A DNA stretch of 64,000 nucleotides. Source: Mucilaginibacter sp. (GTDB lineage Bacteria > Bacteroidota > Bacteroidia > Sphingobacteriales > Sphingobacteriaceae). The translations under genes and the position numbers were made by a program. The DNA lies in NCBI GenBank assembly GCA_025352225.1, contig JANXTT010000156.1:38705-102704 (forward strand), read 5' to 3'. Each line of letters starts with the position of its first letter. Within the stretch, counting starts at the first letter, position 1. Positions 36,662 to 45,296 of this stretch are shown piece after piece. Below the pieces are notes generated by a model. It saw nothing but the letters and a program-made list of their open reading frames with translations, was not told the origin of the DNA and made no database searches.

Positions 36662-38544
36662 GCAATAAACAAGGAGAATCGTTAGGGAACGTGCATGGCT
36701 CGGTAGAAACTGAAAACAAACTGGGCTGGCGCAAAATAATGGCGTTTTTAGGGCCTGCGTATTTAATTAGTGTAGGCTATATGGATCCGGGCAACTGGGC
36801 AACGGACCTTGCCGGTGGCAGTGCTTTTGGCTACCGTTTAATATGGATATTGTTTGCATCCAACTTATTGGCCCTGCTTTTACAATCCCTAAGCTCGCGT
36901 TTAGGTATTGTGCGCGGGCTCGATCTGGCTCAGGCATCAAAAAACAGTTACCCGCCTTTTGTAAACTTCTGCCTGTATATACTGGCTCAAATTGCCATCA
37001 TAGCATGCGATCTGGCGGAGATCATCGGGATGGCTATAGGGTTAAACCTTCTGTTCCATTTGCCGTTATTATGGGGTGTATCCCTTACAATATGCGATAC
37101 CATTTTGCTGTTGTTTTTAATGAACAAGGGCATGCGCAAGCTGGAAGGCTTTATTATATCAATGATATTTATAATTGGCATTGCCTTTTTGGTGGAGATG
37201 TTTATTGTAAAGCCCGATATCGTAGCCGTAGCAAAAGGGTTTATTCCCGGCCAGTTAAGCGGCAACGCATTATACATAGCCATTGGTATTTTAGGTGCTA
37301 CCGTAATGCCGCATAACTTATACCTGCACTCATCGCTGGTGCAAACCCGTAAAATAGAACGCAGCGATGAGGGTATTAAAGCGTGCATCAGGTTTAACTT
37401 TATTGATACCTTTGTTGCGTTAAACCTTGCATTTTTTGTTAACGCGGCCATATTAATACTAGCGGCAAGTGCTTTTTACAGGCATGGGTATTTTAAGGTT
37501 GCCGAAATACAGGATGCCTATAAATTGCTGCAACATATTTTTGGCCCACTGGCCCCTACCCTATTTGCCATAGCATTAATTGCATCGGGGCAAAGCTCAA
37601 CTATAACGGGCACACTTGCCGGTCAGATTATTATGGAAGGGCATATTAACTTGCGTATTGAGCCGTGGCTGCGCCGTTTATTAACCCGCGTGCTGGCTAT
37701 TTTGCCCGCCGTGTTAACCATTGTTTACTTTGGCGAGCAAGCGTTAGGCAGCCTTATTATACTGAGCCAGGTGGTATTAAGTTTACAATTGGGCTTTGCT
37801 GTTATTCCGTTAATTTATTTTACATCAGACAAGGATAAGATGGGAAAATTTGCGATAGGGCTAAAAATGAAGATACTGGCGTGGATAAGCGCGGCCGTAA
37901 TTGTAATATTGAACGCTAAATTGGTAATTGAACAAATTAAAACCTGGATAACCGACAACCCATCGTCCGCCATATGGATATACACCATTGTGATACCGCT
38001 GGTGATAGCGATTACTATTTTGCTGCTCTATATATTTTTTAAACCGATAATATATAAACTGCAAGAAAAACCCGCGCGCGTACCGCATGGCTTAGCCACC
38101 GCGCTTAATAACATGACGGAAATATCGTATCACCATATTGGCATTACGATCGATTTTTCGCGCAACGACAGGGATTCTATCAGACATGCGATAATGCAGG
38201 GTGGCCGAAGTGCCGAGTATACGCTGATCCATATTGTGGAAACCGCCGCCGCGCGCTACCACGGCACCGAAGCCCTGGACCACGAAACACAAAGCGACAA
38301 AACCAACCTGGACCAATATGTTACCGCCTTAAAGGCGATGGATTATACCGCGCATGCGCAAATTGGATATGGGCACGCCGCCAACGCCATTGCAAAAATT
38401 GTAACAGACGATAAAATTGATTTTTTAGTAATGGGCGCGCATGGCCACAAAGCTCTTAAAGATCTTATTTTTGGCACCACCGTTGATGCTGTAAGGCATA
38501 GGGTAAGCGTACCTATTTTAATTGTGAAACCGGGTGGGCAATAA
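36658..38544 (+). CDS. mntH: Nramp divalent-metal transporter fused to a C-terminal Usp domain
   Basis: The Nramp part (about residues 25-465) has the metal-binding TM1 motif DPGN (GYMDPGNWATDLAGG) and the TM6 motif MPHNLYLHS, and about 11 spans. From about residue 477 a universal-stress domain follows (HHIGITIDFSRNDRDS), ending in GAHGHKALKDLIFGTT, a complete GxxGx9G(T) nucleotide loop. At 628 residues it is about 200 longer than a plain MntH because of this domain. ATP or AMP binding by the tail could tune transport. That is inference. Confidence 0.92.
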   Translation: MSNKQGESLGNVHGSVETENKLGWRKIMAFLGPAYLISVGYMDPGNWATDLAGGSAFGYRLIWILFASNLLALLLQSLSSRLGIVRGLDLAQASKNSYPPFVNFCLYILAQIAIIACDLAEIIGMAIGLNLLFHLPLLWGVSLTICDTILLLFLMNKGMRKLEGFIISMIFIIGIAFLVEMFIVKPDIVAVAKGFIPGQLSGNALYIAIGILGATVMPHNLYLHSSLVQTRKIERSDEGIKACIRFNFIDTFVALNLAFFVNAAILILAASAFYRHGYFKVAEIQDAYKLLQHIFGPLAPTLFAIALIASGQSSTITGTLAGQIIMEGHINLRIEPWLRRLLTRVLAILPAVLTIVYFGEQALGSLIILSQVVLSLQLGFAVIPLIYFTSDKDKMGKFAIGLKMKILAWISAAVIVILNAKLVIEQIKTWITDNPSSAIWIYTIVIPLVIAITILLLYIFFKPIIYKLQEKPARVPHGLATALNNMTEISYHHIGITIDFSRNDRDSIRHAIMQGGRSAEYTLIHIVETAAARYHGTEALDHETQSDKTNLDQYVTALKAMDYTAHAQIGYGHAANAIAKIVTDDKIDFLVMGAHGHKALKDLIFGTTVDAVRHRVSVPILIVKPGGQ

Positions 38545-38795
38545 GGATTAGATTTTAGTTGTTTTTTAGTTGTGGGTTTGTTTTTAGTTATATGCGCTCA
38601 AAGGGCTCAGAATGACACCCTGACGCTGTTTACTTTTTAATTTTGACTTTAAAAAAAGGCTGTCATGCTGAGCCTGTCGAAGCATGGTGGGTGAGCCTCT
38701 GCGCTCCGTTCTTCGACAAGCTCAGAATGACATCTTTGCCGCTTTATTTTGCTGTTTTTGATAATTCTGGAAGCTTTTCCCAATAACCCCATTAA
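38545..38795. other. Intergenic stretch of repeats
   Basis: No gene is visible. It holds a short GTTGTGGGTTTG-type heptamer fragment (38553-38590), a half REP element (GGGCTCAGAATGACA near 38600) and a complete 72-bp REP hairpin (listed separately). Confidence 0.6.
38661..38732. repeat. REP-like inverted repeat, copy 1
   Basis: A 72-bp element with imperfect long arms: TGTCATGCTGAGCCTGTCG at the left and its near reverse complement CGACAAGCTCAGAATGACA at the right. A second 72-bp copy lies at 39074-39145, and partial copies lie at 61536-61563, 61847-61861, 61905-61935 and from 63970 to the window end. Confidence 0.85.
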
Positions 38796-39032
38796 TTATA
38801 GCTTCCTTTTTTTCTCTTCTCCAGCCTTTAACTTGTTTTTCAAAAGCATGGCCTGATTAACATCGTGAAATATTTCATTAAAAACAAGTTTTACTGGACG
38901 GCGTTTGTATGTAAAAGCTTTAGAATCTGCACCTTGTTGATGTTGCATCAATCGCACATCCAAATCATTGGTTACTCCAGTGTAGTACATGCCATCCCTG
39001 CAAAGCAAAATGTAAACGTGATATGTTTTCAT
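38796..39032 (-). CDS. GIY-YIG domain protein
   Basis: A 78-residue single GIY-YIG nuclease domain (YHVYILLCRDGMYYTGVTND, with Y-V-Y-I-L and Y-Y-T-G as the two signature blocks, then the Arg in LDVRLMQHQ and the Glu in FNEIFHD). Such short proteins are common in Bacteroidota, often in several copies and near repeats. This one sits between two 72-bp REP-like elements. The cellular role is unknown. Confidence 0.88.
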   Translation of the reverse strand: MKTYHVYILLCRDGMYYTGVTNDLDVRLMQHQQGADSKAFTYKRRPVKLVFNEIFHDVNQAMLLKNKLKAGEEKKRKL

Positions 39033-39073
39033 TCAATAAATATATTGATCATTTACGCAAAATAAAACCGAGC

Positions 39074-39145
39074 TGTCATGCTGAGCCCGTCGATGCATGG
39101 TGGGTGAGCCTCTGCGCTCCGTTCTTCGACAAGCTCAGAATGACA
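39074..39145. repeat. REP-like inverted repeat, copy 2
   Basis: Same 72-bp design and the same spacer as the copy at 38661-38732, with a few substitutions. The two copies bracket the GIY-YIG gene in direct orientation. Confidence 0.85.
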
Positions 39146-39365
39146 CCCGGCGCACTTTTTGCTTTGTACTTTTGGCTTTTGGCTTTCAGCTTTTTGGCCT
39201 TTGCGCACAAACCCGGCAGAACCACGGGCTGCTCATCTTTTGCCGCCTTTGCGCACCTTGGCTCCGCTTCGGCAAAACCTGAAAGGCCCCGCCTGCCGCA
39301 CCGGGCCTACATGTTCTGTCGGGTTTTTGCCGAAGCTGATCTGCCGACGGAGGACAGGGTTAGTT
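39146..39365. repeat. Long intergenic repeat, copy A
   Basis: A G/C-rich ~220-bp stretch (containing CAGAACCACGGGCTGC, CCTGAAAGGCCCCGCC and GAAGCTGATCTGCCGAC). It recurs in diverged form at 61561-61820. Open frames across it differ between copies, so I take it as non-coding repeat. Confidence 0.7.
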
Positions 39366-39543
39366 GCGGGTTAAAGGTTGCCAGTTGTGGGTTGTTTTGG
39401 TTGTAAGTATTTTTTCAATGAACCTTTTTAACTCGCAACCCTTAACTTCCAACTTGCAACTTTTTTTAACTCGCAACCCGAAACTGTCAACTCGCAACTA
39501 AAAAACAATCCGGAACTTTCAACTCACAACTTTTAACTTTCGA
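39366..39543. repeat. Degenerate heptanucleotide repeat tract (AACTCGC type)
   Basis: A tract built from 7-base units such as AACTCGC, AACTTTC and AACTTGC. It abuts the stop codon of the PAS-HisKA gene. Related tracts lie at 42891-42990, 60036-60194 and 63901-63945. Confidence 0.65.
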
Positions 39544-40335
39544 CTATAATATGTACGTCTTAGAAACCGGTAAATGAAGCGCTTTGGGTTGTAGCTTTTT
39601 AAGGGGTTCGGCATCCGGCATGTCGCTGGCGTATTCAACAATGCCACGTACTTTTTCATCGAGCATTTTAACGGCGCTTTCCATCATTACCAGGGTTTCG
39701 GGGGTTGTTTTAAAGCTATCCTCTTTAATTAAATTCATTAGGCCCATAATGGTGCAAAGCGGCGCCCTTATATCGTGCGATTGCATCATGGCTATTTCTC
39801 GCAGTCTTTTATTTTGGTGCTCAATTCTGTCTTCGTAGGCTTTTCTTTCTGTAATATCGGTAGCGTTAAAGGTTAAACCAATAATATGGCCCTTTAAATT
39901 GTATGCCGGCGAATATTGAAACAGCCACCAGCTATTGCTGCCGCATGGGTTTTCTATCTTTTTTTCGGCAACTACGGTTTTACCGGCAAATACCTTTTCG
40001 CAATTATTAAGGGCTCCAATTTGCGATTCGGTTGGTATATAGCTATACAAATGATGGCCAATTACCATATGCTTTCCATATAGCTTTCTGATCAGAATGT
40101 TTGCCGCCCGGTTATAGTCGATAATACACATTTGCCTGTCAAACAAAATATAATAATGATTGCGGCACTCAAACACGGCCCTGTATTTTATCGAAAGTGA
40201 ACCCAACTGGGCTTGCAGTATCCTTATTGTTTTTTTATCACCATTACGCATGGGCTTATCTGCAACGCCAGCAGTTAACGCGTTTATAAATATTTTGAAA
40301 TATTTAAAATTAAAAATTTCTGTTAGTACGCCCAT
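39544..40335 (-). CDS. PAS-HisKA signalling protein without a kinase ATPase domain
   Basis: A 263-residue protein. A PAS domain lies at about residues 55-175 (VFECRNHYYILFDRQMCIIDYN start, S-box end LTFNATDITERK). A HisKA dimerisation helix follows, with the phosphoacceptor motif SHDIRAPL near residue 192. The protein then stops after about 50 more residues with no N, G1 or G2 ATP-binding boxes. The ATG at 40335 is preferred to an adjacent TTG. Its 3' end meets a heptanucleotide repeat tract, so it may be truncated by repeat expansion or be a natural kinase-less dimer. Confidence 0.75.
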   Translation of the reverse strand: MGVLTEIFNFKYFKIFINALTAGVADKPMRNGDKKTIRILQAQLGSLSIKYRAVFECRNHYYILFDRQMCIIDYNRAANILIRKLYGKHMVIGHHLYSYIPTESQIGALNNCEKVFAGKTVVAEKKIENPCGSNSWWLFQYSPAYNLKGHIIGLTFNATDITERKAYEDRIEHQNKRLREIAMMQSHDIRAPLCTIMGLMNLIKEDSFKTTPETLVMMESAVKMLDEKVRGIVEYASDMPDAEPLKKLQPKALHLPVSKTYIL

Positions 40336-40531
40336 CAATAGTTTCTTTTTGGCATGCTACAAGGTAGTTTTACTTGTAAACACCGCCTGCCCATTAGTAA
40401 TTATATTGCTATAAACACCGCTTAGTTAGTTATACGCAACAAATTATGAATAGGTTATAGGTCAGAATTAACCAACTATTAACTTTTGATTAATTAGCGA
40501 TAAAAATTTACCAATAATGAATTACCGAAAC

Positions 40532-41290
40532 TTATTGCTTGCCGTTGATATCGGTTGATATCAATTGTTTTGAAGTGATAATTTTTAGAGCCTGATCGGC
40601 AGTAAAGCCCACTTTAATTAAGGCATCGTAATGGTTTTTGGTTATTTTAGCTAATTGATCTATTGTAGCCGGATCACTAAAAACTTTTAACTGGGCATTT
40701 AACATGTTGGTGTACATATTGCTCATCATTGGGCCCATGGATGCCATCGCATCATTAAATGGGGAAGCTGCATTAATGGCAGACGTCATACTACGAACGG
40801 TATCTGAAATTGGTTTGATTAATCGAACATTTGTTACCCTTGGTGCAGATTTCAGGAGGCTTACGTTGTAAAAATTATCGTAAATTGTACCGTTGGACAG
40901 ATCTTCGGCAGACCGCGCTCTTTCAATCACGTTTATTTGTTTGGTGCCGGGTTTTAGTTTTTGAAAATAAACTTTAAAAGTCATTTCTTCGTTATCCGCT
41001 GTAGCGTAATGCTTTAAGGGCCTTAACGGGATCCCCTCTGACGCGATATATTTATATTGGGCTTCGCCATTTGCATCCTGCAGGTACATGCTTTTATTCA
41101 GTTCCATCCAGTCGCCTTTTTTGGGTGACGTATGTTTAAAGGTGATTATTGTATTTTTACTGTTTACCTCTATTTTTGTAATAGTGGTTAAAGCATCTTC
41201 GGCACTACCTACCGATGGAAAATTTACAGACTGGCAAAAAGCTACCGCCGGGAATAATAATATTAAAAACAGCAATGATTGAGTTTTCAT
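40532..41290 (-). CDS. Exported hypothetical protein
   Basis: Starting at the ATG at 41290, the protein has a clean signal peptide (LLFLILLFPAVAFCQ) and about 230 mature residues. The N-terminal part is beta-rich (ITKIEVNSKNTIITFKHTSP). It resembles the generic immunoglobulin-like or DUF-type proteins of Bacteroidota, but I recognise no family. The C-terminal 100 residues are helical and rich in Met and Asn. It is monocistronic as far as can be seen. Confidence 0.6.
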   Translation of the reverse strand: MKTQSLLFLILLFPAVAFCQSVNFPSVGSAEDALTTITKIEVNSKNTIITFKHTSPKKGDWMELNKSMYLQDANGEAQYKYIASEGIPLRPLKHYATADNEEMTFKVYFQKLKPGTKQINVIERARSAEDLSNGTIYDNFYNVSLLKSAPRVTNVRLIKPISDTVRSMTSAINAASPFNDAMASMGPMMSNMYTNMLNAQLKVFSDPATIDQLAKITKNHYDALIKVGFTADQALKIITSKQLISTDINGKQ

Positions 41291-41451
41291 AATTTTAAAT
41301 ATATAGCAATAATACAGAAAAAATATCACAATACGGATACCTTATGGGACTTTATATCAAGCTTTACAACAGGCAGAAGCACAACTGATATATGCCCTGT
41401 TAAGGCGTTAAGAAGCCTTAAATATCAGTTGTTTTGAAGTATTGTCCGCTT

Positions 41452-41958
41452 TCAGTTAGTTTTTTGCTCTTCCTTCCAAAGCTTGTTCATTTTTTTGCTT
41501 TTCCACGAAATGCAACCACTGGTATCCGTCATGTCACGGGTGAGGAATACATCAACCAGTATACCCGTCCAAATATATTCTTCTTTGTTGGTATAGAGTT
41601 TATAAGGCTCTGCACCTAGAGCATAGGGTCCCGAAAAATGCTTGATAATGTCGGCGCAATCTTTTTTATCGAAATACTCCAGCAAAGCGAACACCCTTTT
41701 TTTATAGACCCCGATCACGGTCCTCACTAAATGAAATTCTCCCCCAAGTAAACTTTTAGTTCCATCAGAAAATTCATAATAATCTACCCCGTGTTGGTTT
41801 TTAACAAAAGTTAGGTAAGCCGGTGGTATCTTCGAAACCGAATCTTCCAGAACTACCCCATTTATCAGCATCATATTATCGCACCTATGGCATACGGTTT
41901 GCGCTTTAGCAGCCCCGGCGATAAACAGAAGCCCAATAAGGATTAGTCTCTTCCTCAT
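41452..41958 (-). CDS. Exported hypothetical protein with CxxC
   Basis: The ATG at 41958 gives a good signal peptide (LILIGLLFIAGAAKAQ), so it is preferred to the longer frame starting at 42015. The mature protein (about 150 residues) begins with TVCHRCDNMM, a CxxC that could bind metal or form a disulfide. It also has a VLEDSVSKIPPAYLTFVK segment. No family was recognised. Single Cys residues recur at DCADI and SGCISW. Confidence 0.6.
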   Translation of the reverse strand: MRKRLILIGLLFIAGAAKAQTVCHRCDNMMLINGVVLEDSVSKIPPAYLTFVKNQHGVDYYEFSDGTKSLLGGEFHLVRTVIGVYKKRVFALLEYFDKKDCADIIKHFSGPYALGAEPYKLYTNKEEYIWTGILVDVFLTRDMTDTSGCISWKSKKMNKLWKEEQKTN

Positions 41959-42114
41959 CAATGAAATCGGTTTGCATAATTTAATTAGGGTGGCCCTGTG
42001 TGAGTTAAAACTCATGCTTGCTTCATCATTTTAAATATATAGCAATATTAAAGAAAAAACATGATTATAAGAACAATAGGCAGAAGTAGGCCTCAGAAAT
42101 CTCCTCTTAATAAG

Positions 42115-42633
42115 TTAAGAAGCCTGTTTATATTTATATTCGCGGCCAACAATGTACCGGGGCTTTAAAATTTCGTTACCCAAAAATTTAAAATTTAATT
42201 TAAAAAAAGCAGGTTCTATATAAACCTGGTTAGTAACAAACGCCCTATGGAAATTTATGATACGATCATTATCAAGGTAAAGTATGGTAGTTTTGCTGTT
42301 GCCGTTTCTGGTTGTTGATGCACTGAAACCTTTTATATGCTGGGTAACATTTTGTTTTTTAAAAAGCATGTTATCAATTAATGTAACCTGAGCATCTACA
42401 ATTTCAACACTAAACCTAAACGTAAATATATTATATATCAATTTAGCTGTACAAAACCCAAACGCCAACGTACCTATACCCAGTGTTAGTAAGTTTACCG
42501 GTGTAAAGCCAAAGTTGTATACCATATCTTTTTCAAAATAAACAAATTTGTAAAGCAGCACCAGCGTTGCAGCAAGTAATAGCAGCATTATTATGTATGC
42601 ATAGTATTTAAAAGGAGCTGTAAATGAAGTCAT
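42115..42633 (-). CDS. Two-span membrane protein, PH-like domain
   Basis: A 172-residue protein with two N-terminal membrane segments (about residues 12-32 and 45-68) followed by a beta-rich cytoplasmic domain (VEIVDAQVTLIDNMLFKKQNV, TILYLDNDRIINF). It resembles small bacterial PH-domain membrane proteins. The function is unknown, and it has no co-directional neighbour close by. Confidence 0.6.
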   Translation of the reverse strand: MTSFTAPFKYYAYIIMLLLLAATLVLLYKFVYFEKDMVYNFGFTPVNLLTLGIGTLAFGFCTAKLIYNIFTFRFSVEIVDAQVTLIDNMLFKKQNVTQHIKGFSASTTRNGNSKTTILYLDNDRIINFHRAFVTNQVYIEPAFFKLNFKFLGNEILKPRYIVGREYKYKQAS

Positions 42634-42839
42634 TACAAATATTTTATCATAATTAAGGTATACAAATATAATTATTTTACATCAAAATTTTAAATTGCAA
42701 CTATTTAAAGTAATGATATAGTTACGTTTATGTTAAATTATAACTTACGGATAGTGGTTGGCTTCCGGGTGCTTTTTGTGCATAATAAAAATCCTCTTTG
42801 GCTTTATACGGGATAAAGTTATTTTCGGTTTTGATTTTT

Positions 42840-43020
<181 letters not shown>

Positions 43021-43021
43021 C

Positions 43022-43798
43022 CTACCTTATCTGCGTTACATTTACAATATTGAATATCTGGCTGCAATCGTCAAGGGTGAGGTCAAAATCGGGATAGGCC
43101 TCTTTATCAGGATTGAGCGACTGGCAGGTGATTACCCCTAGTTCAACATCATGCTTAACGATTCTTTTAATCAAGATACCTTCTTTATGTACAATAACAT
43201 AATCTTTAAAGCGGTGAATATGGAAACGGCTGCTCCATAAATGCTGTTGTATTTCGCGGCCGGTAACAGTACTGCCTTCGGTTATACTCTCGTCGGTGCC
43301 ATTGCTCATGCTATCACCAATAACCTGGAAAGCCATGTATTTACCTTTATGCTGCTTATTTACAACAAAGCTATGTTTGGGCAGTTCTTCAATATATTCA
43401 TCATCCTGATAGCCAGATAGGTATCCCGCGTAAGCGTAATCCTGTACCAGCGGAACGATCATGATATACTGGCCAGTACCCAAATCAATAAATGGGGAAT
43501 CCTGATCGGGATGCTGAATTTCGCCGATAGCAAACCCATTACTGCGTTTAATTACTGATATTTTTGGATTACCTATAAATTCTTTGTATTTTTCTTTAAA
43601 TACAACCAGCTTATCAACATCAATATTTTGCCTTCCCTTTATAATCTCTGTAATTGAACTATTGGTACGATAGCCAAGCACTGCTGCCAATTGGGTATTA
43701 TTGGTAAATGCTATACCTTTAAGTTTGAGATAATAATCTATAAACTCTATAGTTTCAGGACGTTGTGTTTTTATTTTTAATACTTTTTCTGCGTTCAT
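43022..43798 (-). CDS. Phage-type transcriptional repressor (HTH + S24/LexA-like domain)
   Basis: Using the ATG at 43798, the protein has 258 residues. The N-terminal helix-turn-helix is at about 30-60 (NTQLAAVLGYRTNSSITEIIKG). The C-terminal half is S24-like, with a GDSMSNG motif containing the putative nucleophile Ser, and VIVHKEGILIKRI, where the general-base Lys is expected. It diverges from a 73-residue gene over a three-box operator, the classic layout of a prophage switch. Autocleavage during DNA damage is plausible but not shown. Confidence 0.82.
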   Translation of the reverse strand: MNAEKVLKIKTQRPETIEFIDYYLKLKGIAFTNNTQLAAVLGYRTNSSITEIIKGRQNIDVDKLVVFKEKYKEFIGNPKISVIKRSNGFAIGEIQHPDQDSPFIDLGTGQYIMIVPLVQDYAYAGYLSGYQDDEYIEELPKHSFVVNKQHKGKYMAFQVIGDSMSNGTDESITEGSTVTGREIQQHLWSSRFHIHRFKDYVIVHKEGILIKRIVKHDVELGVITCQSLNPDKEAYPDFDLTLDDCSQIFNIVNVTQIR

Positions 43799-43839
43799 AT
43801 CAACCTTTGAAAAAAATAAATAAATTTTACATTTTATTC

Positions 43840-43874
43840 TTGATAAATACAGAAATATCTGTATATTTGTACAG
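43840..43874 (+). promoter_or_regulatory. Promoter with three-box operator between repressor and small gene
   Basis: A full Bacteroidota-type promoter is visible: TTG at 43840-43842, 19-base spacer, TATATTTG at 43862-43869. Over it lie TACAG (43848), CTGTA (43859) and TACAG (43870), forming two overlapping inverted repeats, with each box 11 bases from the next. A repressor dimer bound here would cover the -7 element of the rightward gene. Confidence 0.65.
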
Positions 43875-43906
43875 TAATAACCAAAGTAACAAAACATTTT
43901 TCAATT

Positions 43907-44128
43907 ATGCAAATAGAAAGCCACATCCCCGCCCCTGTTAAACGCAACTGGAAAGCCAACCTGGACAAAATGAAGGTTAACCAAAGTGCCCGTATCAGTA
44001 ATAAATATTACAATTCGGTAAAGGCAGCTATTAGTCAGCACTTCCATTCGGGCCCGTTCGAATCAAGAAAATTATTTACAACAGCTAAAGAACCCACCGA
44101 AAATTTTAGGGTATGGCGGGTGAGGTAG
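43907..44128 (+). CDS. Small basic protein divergent from the repressor
   Basis: A 73-residue, Lys/Arg-rich protein (KRNWKANLDKMKVNQSARISNKYYNSVKAAISQHF) ending in FRVWRVR. It is not a recognised Cro, but its position opposite an S24 repressor under a shared operator makes an early phage-type regulatory or DNA-binding role likely. It is followed by a hairpin at 44271. Confidence 0.6.
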   Translation: MQIESHIPAPVKRNWKANLDKMKVNQSARISNKYYNSVKAAISQHFHSGPFESRKLFTTAKEPTENFRVWRVR

Positions 44129-44270
44129 TACAAATATCTTTTGAGTTAATAGCTAAAGGTTAGTTAATAAATTGTTGGCATAATGTGCCTTGTTAATAAT
44201 AAAATAACCTGCAATCAGTAAATACCAGCCAACAGCATATTAACCCCAAATTAAAAAAACGTCATAAAAA

Positions 44271-44292
44271 AAGCCTCACTTTCGCGAGGCTT
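44271..44292. terminator. Hairpin AAGCCTC / GAGGCTT with flanking A/T tracts
   Basis: Perfect 7-bp arms around the loop ACTTTCGC. It has a run of A on the left (a T tract on the minus strand) and AAATTTTT on the right, so it can act in either direction. It lies between the small gene and the next ORF. Confidence 0.6.
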
Positions 44293-44328
44293 AAATTTTT
44301 CAATCCCTTAAAAAATTTTTGAGTTACA

Positions 44329-44706
44329 ATGACAAACTTAATACAAAACTTTGAAAAAACAATACCATTCATTGTAAATCCTGAAAATAATTTATTGGAT
44401 TACCTTTTTACCGATAAGAAAGCCATTTACATAGAGGATATAAACTTTAACACTTCCGGCGATTTTGAAGTTGCATACTGCTTTGAATATACGCTGCAAA
44501 TGGGCCGGCCAAATTGGATTGATATTGTTGTTAAACGGCGCATTTTGATTGATTTTATACGATCGGAAAGGCTAAACCATTGGGAAGCTTTTGGGTACGA
44601 CCACCACTCGGGCAGCGTACAACCCTTTACAAATGTAATAAACGATATCGATGCTTTTTTGGATGAATACTATCCGGAAATTATTAAAGAATGGTTAACG
44701 CGTTAG
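44329..44706 (+). CDS. Hypothetical protein
   Basis: A 125-residue acidic protein with no signal peptide or membrane segment. Notable blocks are YIEDINFNTSGDFEVAYCF and WEAFGYDHHSGSVQPF. I recognise no family. It follows a hairpin, precedes another small gene by 33 bases, and belongs by position to the phage-like module. Confidence 0.6.
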   Translation: MTNLIQNFEKTIPFIVNPENNLLDYLFTDKKAIYIEDINFNTSGDFEVAYCFEYTLQMGRPNWIDIVVKRRILIDFIRSERLNHWEAFGYDHHSGSVQPFTNVINDIDAFLDEYYPEIIKEWLTR

Positions 44707-44739
44707 CCTATTATTAAACTTAAACACTAAACAACAAAC

Positions 44740-44943
44740 ATGGAAGAGCTAATTTTAATGATATTTAAAACCCACACCGGCGAATGGCTTACCGCTGTAC
44801 AGATCGGCGCGATAGTTAATGCCATTACGGGTAAAAAAACTTTGCCCGTCCGGATAAAAAAAACCATTGATATGTTAACGAGCAAAAAAAAATTAACTTT
44901 TGCCCAGGGTGCGGAAGACAGGTGGAAGGTTATTGAATTTTAA
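44740..44943 (+). CDS. Small winged-helix-like protein
   Basis: A 67-residue protein that reads like one compact winged helix: MIFKTHTGEWLTAVQIGAIV, a recognition-like helix LPVRIKKTIDML, then a beta-wing KKKLTFAQG...WKVIEF. It probably binds DNA, though by eye this is only a fold guess. It lies in the phage-like module upstream of the replication gene. Confidence 0.55.
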   Translation: MEELILMIFKTHTGEWLTAVQIGAIVNAITGKKTLPVRIKKTIDMLTSKKKLTFAQGAEDRWKVIEF

Positions 44944-45007
44944 TGAAACAGGTGAGCCGGCATAGCCATAGCAACTGACTTTTAAACGCCTAGCTATTAC
45001 CCATCTA

Positions 45008-45223
45008 TCAGGAGCCTTTTTTTAATTTATCAGGGTCAACTTTGATATAATATCTGCGGAGGCACCGGGCACAAAAAAACCGACGGATGGGGCTATTAGG
45101 AAAAAACTTTTTACGAAACCAGCTTCTTTTAACCTGAAAATGAAATGGCGAATTACATTTAGGACATTTGTATTGAGATTCTAACGGTATTTTATTTTCC
45201 GTATCCAGCATTGTAATAAGCAT
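45008..45223 (-). CDS. Small zinc-ribbon protein, copy 1
   Basis: A 71-residue protein with CPKC (about residues 19-22) and CARC (about 51-54) separated by a basic segment (VKRSWFRKKFFPNSPIRRFF). The start is ATG 45223 or ATG 45211. The fold suggests a nucleic-acid-binding zinc ribbon. A second, shorter copy lies directly upstream on the same strand. The pair runs opposite to the surrounding phage-like genes. Confidence 0.65.
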   Translation of the reverse strand: MLITMLDTENKIPLESQYKCPKCNSPFHFQVKRSWFRKKFFPNSPIRRFFCARCLRRYYIKVDPDKLKKGS

Positions 45224-45296
45224 TTAAAGGTATTGCAAATTAAGAAAAATTACTGGTTATAAAAACTTGGTTGGCATTATAAATAGCTTATATCCA

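Noticed and set aside
39023..39406. 127-residue plus-strand frame
   Set aside because: It covers a REP element and the long intergenic repeat. The second copy of the repeat does not keep the frame.
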